The notes beneath the pieces were generated by a model. The model did not search any database. It saw nothing but the letters and a program-made list of their open reading frames with translations, and was not told the DNA's origin. This document shows, one piece after another, positions 57,753 through 64,000 of a stretch of 64,000 nt of DNA. A program made the translations under genes and the position numbers. The DNA is from Histoplasma ohiense (Eukaryota > Ascomycota > Eurotiomycetes > Onygenales > Ajellomycetaceae). The stretch lies in the NCBI GenBank assembly GCA_017607445.1, contig JAEVHH010000006.1, positions 372,001-436,000 on the forward strand, given 5' to 3'. Position 1 is the first letter of the stretch. Every line of letters begins with the position of its first letter.

Positions 57753-58287
57753 TGTGATGGATTAGCACTCATTAATAATTAACTTATACAATCAACTCCT
57801 CTTCTGCATCTGCTTGTTTCTGACTGTTGTGATCTTGTGTAACTCTTGATGTTCTTCTGCTCTGTGTTCTGTACTTGTGTAGTTTCTAACAATTCTTCTG
57901 TGTAGCTCTTAACATTCTTCTGCTCTATACTCTGCATTTGTGTAGTCTCTAATAATTCTTCTGCATAGCTTCTAATGTTCTTCTGCTCTGTGTTCTGTGC
58001 TCATGTAGTCTCTAATGATTCTTTCACATAGTTCTCAATGATTCTCCCACCTCATGCTCTGCACTCATGTAGTTTCTAACAATTCTTATGTGTATCTTTT
58101 AATGTTCTTCTGCTCTGTGCTCCACTGTGGAGCAGCTTCTGATATTCTTCTGCTCTGAACTTTCCCTCTATAAGAACTCTCTTTGTACAACCTTTTCTTC
58201 TGATTTCTTTTCTCTTTCCTTTCTTAATCAATTTGTAATCTGTAATTAGAATAGTATCAAATCGTTAATCGAAGTACGCCCGTTACA
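57753..58287 (+). repeat. 3' LTR of Gypsy G1a
   Basis: 535 bp, TGTGATGG to GTTACA, built largely of degenerate repeats of about 60 bp (tctaatgattcttctgtgtagctc...). Followed by the TSD gtgat. Confidence 0.9.
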
Positions 58288-58292
58288 GTGAT

Positions 58293-58808
58293 CTCACATA
58301 ACTCTCAATATTCTTTCACTTTGTGCTTCACATTTGTGTAGTTTCTAATGATTTTTCTGTATAGTTTTTAATGTTCTTTCACTTCATACTCTGTACTTAT
58401 GTAGTCTCTAATGATTCTTTCATATAGCTTCTAATATTCTTTCACTCTGTGTTTCACATTTGTGTAGTCTCTAATGATTCTTCTGTGTAGCTTCTAACAT
58501 TTTCTTACTTCATATTCTGCATTTATATAGTCTCTAACAATTCTTCTGTGTAGCTTTCAATGATTCTCTTATTTCATACTTCACATTTATGTAGTTTCTA
58601 ATAATTCTTTTATATAGCTTTTAATATTCTTTCACTTCACACTTTACTGTGAAGCAGTTTCTGATATTCTTTCACTCTGAACTTTTCTCTATAAGAATTC
58701 TCTTCATACAATTTTTTCTTCTGATTTCTTTTCTCTTTCTTTTCTTAATCAATTTGTAATCTGTATTTAGAATAGTGTTAGATTGTTAATTGAAGTATAT
58801 CTGTTACA
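58293..58808 (+). repeat. Right part of the split 5' LTR of Gypsy G1b
   Basis: It resumes the LTR interrupted at 37667 and ends CTGTTACA. More decayed than the G1a LTRs (many TpA), consistent with greater age. Confidence 0.82.
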
Positions 58809-59159
58809 TTACAAATTGATTCTTCTGCATTTAAGACTCAAGTGTTTTATTATTAATTCTTACATTCAAATGTATCATTTACAGATCTGAGTGTCTAGTT
58901 GTTACAAGAGATTTCTCATAAGTCTGAATGCTTTTATCATTAGTTATATAGACTGTTGTGTCTAAGCATCTGAGACACAATCAATCATGTTCTACAAAAA
59001 GGCTCAAATATCTACAAACTGTAATGCTGTGAATAGCATTCACAAAGAAGCTTGATAAGCTTAGCATTGCAATACTGTGAATAGTGTCTGTGAAAGGACT
59101 GAGTGTCTACAAGTATTCTCTTTTCTTTTTATTATTATTACATATTCTTAGATATTGAA

Positions 59160-60280
59160 ATGAACTATGAACAATTCTACAAACACTCACTGCATTCAAA
59201 TGTAGTGGATGATAACTTAGATCTACAAAGTATTCTTCAGCAGTAAGTGTTATAGATGACTGAATTGCAACAATGATTTATTGAGATAAACACTTCTGTG
59301 TTCATCATTTCTTCTACATTCATATCTCATGAAAAGCTCTCAAGAGAGAAGCTTTCAATTCTCAACAAATATGAGAAAGATCTAGTGCTCTACCTCATAT
59401 GAAAGTCAAAAATGAATGTCAAATTGAACATCAATGAACAAGCAATAGACTCACTATTCAATTAAGTATGATATATTCATAGCAGATTGAATGGCAATGT
59501 GTTAGCAAAATTTCAATTCTGAATAAATCATTGTCAGAACAATCAGTATATATCAGAGCTAGTCTTTCAACAACTTGACTCTCTCTTTCTCAATTCTACA
59601 CTTCAAGTCAAGATATTAGACTGGCTTAATCAGACTTATCAGATAAATGTTGTGTTGACAACTTATCTTTCTGAATTCAATCACAAACTTCTAGAAGCAG
59701 ACAGACAAGACTGAAACAACATCATCAAAATCAATATATTGTTCAAGAATTTGAACTTTCAGTTGCATAACTGAAGTGTAGAGTGTCTGAAGCTCTCAAC
59801 ATACAGTGAATTCTGTGTTGATCTTTGTCTGTTGAACAACAATCTGTCTCAGTTCTGCACACTTCAAAATCACAGAGAATTTCACTGAATAATTATATAC
59901 ACTCTGAATCACTCTGCAGCATCTCTCATCTTCAAATCAGAATCAATGAACTGAATTCTACATGTAAACACAAGTCATCTGAAGATTCTCAATGTCTCAG
60001 AGAAGAACATCACTGATCAAATCATCAGAGAAGTCTGCATACACTGCAATAAATCAGAACACTTTGTGAATCAATGTTCAAATGCAATTACTCTGAGTAA
60101 ATCTCCCACACACATGAACACTGCATAGTCTGTGGATAAGTAAGAACAGAGAAAAGATTAGCTCTTACTCTAAAACACAGATAAAAACTCAAAAAGCAGA
60201 AAGCTAACTGAAGATTTGAGTAGAAGATGTAAGTGAATGCAATTATGATTTCTATTATTGTAAATAGTCTAGTCAATATA
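59160..60280 (+). pseudogene. Gypsy G1b Gag, decayed
   Basis: ATG at 59160 starts MNYEQFYKHSLHSNVVDDNL, parallel to G1a. The CCHC knuckle at 60036-60077 is intact (CIHCNKSEHFVNQC). Several stops occur upstream and downstream of it. Confidence 0.75.
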
Positions 60281-60286
60281 TAAGCA

Positions 60287-61289
60287 ATGATAGACAGTGG
60301 TTTTTTTCATTATGCTCTTATAGACACTCAGCTGATTGAGAAGCATAAGCTTCAGTGTATTCTCTTTTTCAAACTGTGTAAACTCAATGAATTTGATGAC
60401 TTCAGAGGATCCACCTTCTACAACATGGTAAGATTTAATGTCAATGTAGAAGAATATGAGAAAAAGAATGTATATACATACAAAATACAAGACCTTGAAT
60501 ACAATCTAATACTTGATCTATTATAGCTCACAGAATTTGAAACCTTGTTGAACACATACAACTACTATTTTATTTTCTCAGAAGGCAACTGTGTTTATAA
60601 GAAGAATGTCAATAGAATCACTGATCTCATTCAGATATCAGCAGAAGCATACAAACTACTAATTCATCAAGTATATGAGAAGAAGAATGTTCAAGTGTTC
60701 ACTGCTAGTATGATAAATATCAAAAAAGTATTAGAAAAGCTAGAACTCAAAGACTTCAAGAAACTGCATAAGAAACTACTCAAATTATATGAAGACTTTG
60801 CAGATATATTCAATAAGAAAGAAGCTGAAAAGCTTTCTTCTCATCAAAAACCCAGTATAAATCATACAATCAAACTTATTAAGAAGAATGATAAGAATCC
60901 ACAATCACTCTGAAGTTCTCTCTACAGCATATCACACAATGAGCTTTTTGTTCTATGAAAAATACTCAATGAACTACTGAACAAAGACTTCATTTGTGTT
61001 AGCAACTCATTCATCACAGCATCTGTACTGTTTGCAAAAAAATCAGAAGAAGGCTTATGATTCTATATTAACTATCAAGAATTCAACAAGATTACACAGA
61101 AGAATCAATACTCTCTTCCACTCATCAATGAAGCACTCAAATAAATAAAAAAAACAAAATGATTTACAAAGCTTGACATCTCTGCAGCCTTCTATAAAAT
61201 AAGAATTAATGAAGGTGATGAATGACTAACTGCTTTTCATACATATTATGAATTATACAAATGGATATTGATTCTCTTTGAATTAGCAA
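60287..61289 (+). pseudogene. Gypsy G1b Pol, protease and start of RT, truncated
   Basis: MIDSGFFHYALIDTQLIEKH keeps the aspartic-protease DSG. KLYEDFADIFNKKEAEKL and SVLFAKKSEEGL lead into RT (PLINEALK.I, KLDISAAFYKIRINEGDE). The frame breaks at 61289 against an inverted LTR, so RT, RNase H and integrase are missing in this copy. Confidence 0.78.
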
Positions 61290-61683
61290 TGTAACAGACG
61301 TACTTCGATTAACGATCTAGCACTATCCTAAATACAGATTATGAATTGATTAAGAAAAGAAAGAGAAAAGAGATCAGAAGAAAAGGTTGTACAAAGAGAG
61401 TTCTTATAGAGAAAAAATCAGAGCAGAAGAATATCAGAAGCCACTCCACAGTGGAGCACAGAGCAGAGTACAGAGTAGAAGAATGTTGAGAATTACACAG
61501 AAGAATTGTTAGAACTACACAAGTACAGAGTGTGAGACAGAAGAAGTTATATGAAAGAATCATTAGAAACTACATAAATGCAGAGCACAATAACAGAGAT
61601 GAGTAGATGTATGCAAGTGTGGAATATGAGACAGAAGAGGTTGGTTGCATAAGTTAACTACTAATGAGTGCTAATCCATCACA
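61290..61683 (-). repeat. Inverted, internally deleted G1 LTR (3' LTR of copy G1c)
   Basis: 394 bp beginning tgtaacagacgtacttcgatt and ending ccatcaca; on the minus strand it starts TGTGATGG. It is shorter than the 535-bp LTR through loss of internal repeat units. It abuts ttatccccctct, the complement of the G1 polypurine tract, so it is the 3' LTR of a minus-strand copy. Confidence 0.85.
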
Positions 61684-62270
61684 TTATCCCCCTCTATCAA
61701 GGTGAGCGATGACTCATAGACATCGAGAGCAGCAGTATTCTCCAAGGTGGACACAGATTCCCAGATCAGACAATTGTATTCTACCCATTTAACAAGATAT
61801 TCACAGCAGTGATGATTGATTCTATCATCAAGAATTGCTTTGATCTCTCATTCAAGTTTATTATCTTCTTCTATGATGGTAAGTAGCTGTCAGTCAGAGA
61901 TTCTCTGTGAAGAGAATGGATTCTCAGCTGTGGATTGAAGCAGGTTCATGTGAAAGATGTTGTGGATGTCTGATGAGATGTTGAGTTGATAATTGTGTGT
62001 GCCTAGCACCTTCATCACAGTATATTTGATGTGACAGTAATTCAGTGTATGCAAGAGATGATCTGTTTTTATATTCTTGAGATCTAATCAGATTTTGTCT
62101 TTTACATGATATTGAGTTGCAGAACTTCTTCTGATGTTTACTTGATTCTCATAATCTTGCTGAGCATTGATTATGAAAGCTTCTGCTTATTTGTGAGCTT
62201 TCTTAAGCTTGCTCACAATGTTATCTGCTGTTTGTATGAGACTGTGGGTGTACATAATTTTTTGAGGATT
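61684..62270 (-). pseudogene. Gypsy G1c Pol C-terminus with chromodomain
   Basis: Minus-strand reading gives NHHCCEYLVKWVEYNCLIWE and NTAALDVYESSLTLIEGD, a better preserved chromodomain than in G1a (both Trp intact). Upstream integrase sequence matches 57180-57600 of G1a. It switches strand at about 62,270-62,280. Confidence 0.8.
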
Positions 62271-62274
62271 CTAG

Positions 62275-62748
62275 TCATTGTCAACTGACTCAGCAAGGGT
62301 GTAATACTACAGCTCTGTGACAAGATGAACACTGAAGTAGTTGCAGATGCCTTCATCAGAAGCCTGTTCTATCATATACATAGCCTGCCTTCATTCATTG
62401 TGTCAGATAGAGACAGTCAATTCATCAGCACACTCTGAACCCACATATGCCAATTATTAAGAATTGAATGAAAGTTATCAACAGTGTACCACTCAGAGAC
62501 TGATGAAGCTACTGAGAGAATGATACAAACAGTAAAGAACATCCTCTGTAAGTTCTGCAATTATGCACAAGACAACTGAAGCAACCTGCTGCCACACACT
62601 GAGATTGCAATTAACAGTCAAGATTCTGCTACAACAGACATAAGCTCATTCTTTCTTCTACATGAATACAACTTAGAGGTTCTGGACTTCTCTGAGACTC
62701 TCTGAGAAACTGTGTACACCCGCAGTCTCATACAGACAGCAGAGAACA
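62275..62748 (+). pseudogene. Gypsy G1 integrase fragment, plus orientation (left arm of inverted repeat)
   Basis: ILVIVN.LSKGVILQLCDKM, LPSFIVSDRDSQFISTL and YHSETDEATERMIQTVKNIL are integrase core segments homologous to G1a 55,735-55,797 and 56,783-57,200. This copy lacks the hAT derivative and so shows the empty target site. It ends at a sharp junction with the opposite-strand copy. Confidence 0.8.
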
Positions 62749-63190
62749 TCAGATTCTCAGAGAAGTCTAGAACTTCTAAATTGTATTCATGCAGAAGAAA
62801 GAATGAGCTTATATCTGTTGTAGCAGAGTCTCAGCTGTTAATTGCAATCTTAATGTGTGATAGCAGATGACTTCAGTTATTTTGTGTGTAATTGCAGAAT
62901 TTATGAAGAATGTTTTTTACTGTTTGTATCATTCTCTCTGTGGCTTCATTGATCTCTGAATGATATGCTGTTGACAATTTTTGTTTGATTCTTAGCAGCT
63001 GGCATACACAGATTCAGAGTGTGCTGATGAATTGACTGTCTCTATCTGATACAATGAATGAAGACAGACTGTGTATACAATAGAATGAGCTCTGAACAAA
63101 GACATCTGCAACTACTTCAGCATTCATTCTGTCACAGAGTTGCAGTATTACACCCTTGCTGAGATGATTGACAATGACTAGAATGTTTAT
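62280..63190. repeat. Large inverted repeat with short centre
   Basis: The left arm (about 62,280-62,735) and right arm (about 62,757-63,190) are diverged reverse complements. For example, agcaagggtgtaatactaca at 62,290 pairs with the complement of tgcagtattacacccttgct at 63,143. The spacer is only about 20 bases. Confidence 0.8.
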
Positions 63191-64000
63191 AGAATCTTCA
63201 CTCTCAAATAGAGAAACTGCAAAATCAATTGCTATATCATATCAGATTTGTTCAGAGATAAACAGAAGTTTTAACATCTCTTTTTGTTGTTTGCATCATG
63301 CTGTTACCAAGTCACAGCAATTGCAATTGTGTACAAATCAGTGTATGTTCTTTGATATGTCTGATCAGTAGAAGTCTTGAGTTACAATGCTGTACATGAT
63401 TTTGTGGTCTGAATGCTCAGTCATTGATGAGTTGTGAATCTTCTGCATGATTTGTGTTTGTAGAGATTCTGAATCAAGGACTCATTGTCTGTCTCAGAAG
63501 TGTAGACATTCATCATCACTGATTGAGCATACTGAGATGTCTGTTTTTGAGTATACATCTGTAGAGAATTGAGATACTCTGCTTTGTATGACTTCAGCAG
63601 CTTGTTGTCAGAATTTGTCTGTCTCTATTGTTTATCTTCATTGCTCTTCAAGTGAGGGGTATTGAGTATGAGATTGATTAATGTGTATATGAGGTTCATC
63701 TGACTGTGTGAGACTTTCTATAATCATAAAATTGATTAACTGATGCTCTCAGTGTTTCCATCTGTCATTCAGATCATCAAACAGCATATCTTGTTTTTAG
63801 TGAAATAGAGCATCTGTGAGAGTGTTCTCTGCTTCTGATTGATAGCAAATCATGAACAAGAATTGGCTAAGAAACAATGATCAATGTATATACCTCTCAG
63901 TGAGCTTACAAGTAATTGTGAAATATTTCAGATTCTTATGATTGATAACAATCTTGAATCTCTCAATACTCATGAGTTTAGACTCTCATTCTTTGAAGCA
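62750..64000 (-). pseudogene. Gypsy G1-family Pol fragment, minus orientation (integrase to RNase H)
   Basis: Minus-strand sequence homologous to G1a integrase and, from about 63,400 to the window end, to the segment between RNase H and integrase (compare 54,960-55,560). The element continues beyond the window. It carries many stops. Confidence 0.75.

Larger units (their letters stand above)
37668..58287 (+). mobile_element. Gypsy G1a (chromodomain Gypsy), full length but heavily interrupted
   Basis: The 5' LTR is 37668-37824 plus 43702-44077 (533 bp, split by the hAT element); the 3' LTR is 57753-58287 (535 bp, TGTGATGG...GTTACA). The TSD gtgat is present at 37663-37667 and 58288-58292. A purine tract, agagggggataa, precedes the 3' LTR. 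Removing the three inserted elements leaves about 6.6 kb with gag, protease, RT, RNase H, integrase and a chromodomain in the usual Ty3/Gypsy order. All coding parts contain many stops, mainly TGA. Confidence 0.88.
37587..61289 (+). mobile_element. Gypsy G1b (chromovirus), 5' LTR split by G1a, 3' end lost
   Basis: The 5' LTR is in two pieces, 37587-37667 and 58293-58808. Internal sequence runs from 58809 to 61289, where RT sequence breaks at an inverted LTR. Gag and the first part of pol are recognisable and homologous to G1a throughout. It is the oldest layer of the nest, because G1a (with its TSD) lies inside its LTR. The LTR is a little longer than the G1a LTR because of extra repeat units. 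Confidence 0.8.

Overview
The window is a fungal chromosome segment. Its genes have short GT-AG introns with CTAAC/CTGAC-type branch sites, and the protein set is typical of filamentous ascomycetes. The closest resemblance I recognise is to Onygenales/Ajellomycetaceae (Blastomyces/Emmonsia/Histoplasma-like dimorphic fungi): a decayed kinase of a type I associate with that group, and a sharp switch from a normal gene-bearing isochore (about 1-37 kb) to an AT-rich, CpG-depleted, transposon-packed isochore (about 37.3-64 kb). The genus is inference.

Gene-bearing part (1-36,962). In order: gsk3 (GSK-3 kinase, +), cbc1 (nuclear cap-binding large subunit, +), a frameshifted kinase pseudogene (-), a compact LTR-retrotransposon cluster (13.2-15.5 kb), erg3 (sterol C-5 desaturase, +), tup1/rcoA (WD40 corepressor, +), a four-finger C2H2 factor resembling Azf1 (+), flx1 (mitochondrial FAD/folate-type carrier, -), tom7 (58-residue TOM subunit in five tiny exons, -) and sap49/HSH49 (SF3b subunit 4, +). 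tom7 and sap49 are divergent with about 300 bp between their start codons. These are housekeeping genes, not a pathway cluster. Long non-coding stretches of 2-6 kb separate several of them.

Retroelement cluster at 13.2-15.5 kb. A solo LTR with a 5-bp target-site duplication lies beside a 2.07-kb element with two identical 101-bp LTRs, its own 5-bp TSD, a primer site resembling an initiator-tRNA-Met anticodon-half site, a CCHC gag and no pol. It sits inside an older, inverted LTR of a second family, which recurs at the isochore edge (37.15 kb).

AT-rich part (37.3-64 kb). This is a nest of decayed elements whose order can be read from target-site duplications. Chromodomain Gypsy copy G1b has its 5' LTR split by a second copy, G1a (TSD gtgat). 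G1a was then hit by a 5.87-kb hAT element in its 5' LTR (TSD gtagctct), by a different, oppositely oriented chromodomain Gypsy (Gypsy-2) in its pol (TSD tcagt), and by a 985-bp deletion derivative of the same hAT in its integrase (TSD tctgtgac). The last 2.7 kb is scrambled pieces of the G1 family, including a large inverted repeat. In-frame stops are mostly TGA and CpG is almost absent, which fits RIP-like C-to-T mutation.

Most notable: (i) the hAT element carries, besides a transposase with BED-finger-like and hATC regions, a lysine-rich second ORF and a decayed histone-H3-like ORF; (ii) Gypsy-2 carries a spliced, antisense, cysteine-cluster accessory gene between the end of pol and its LTR; (iii) the gag-only, pol-less LTR element appears to be a recent insertion.
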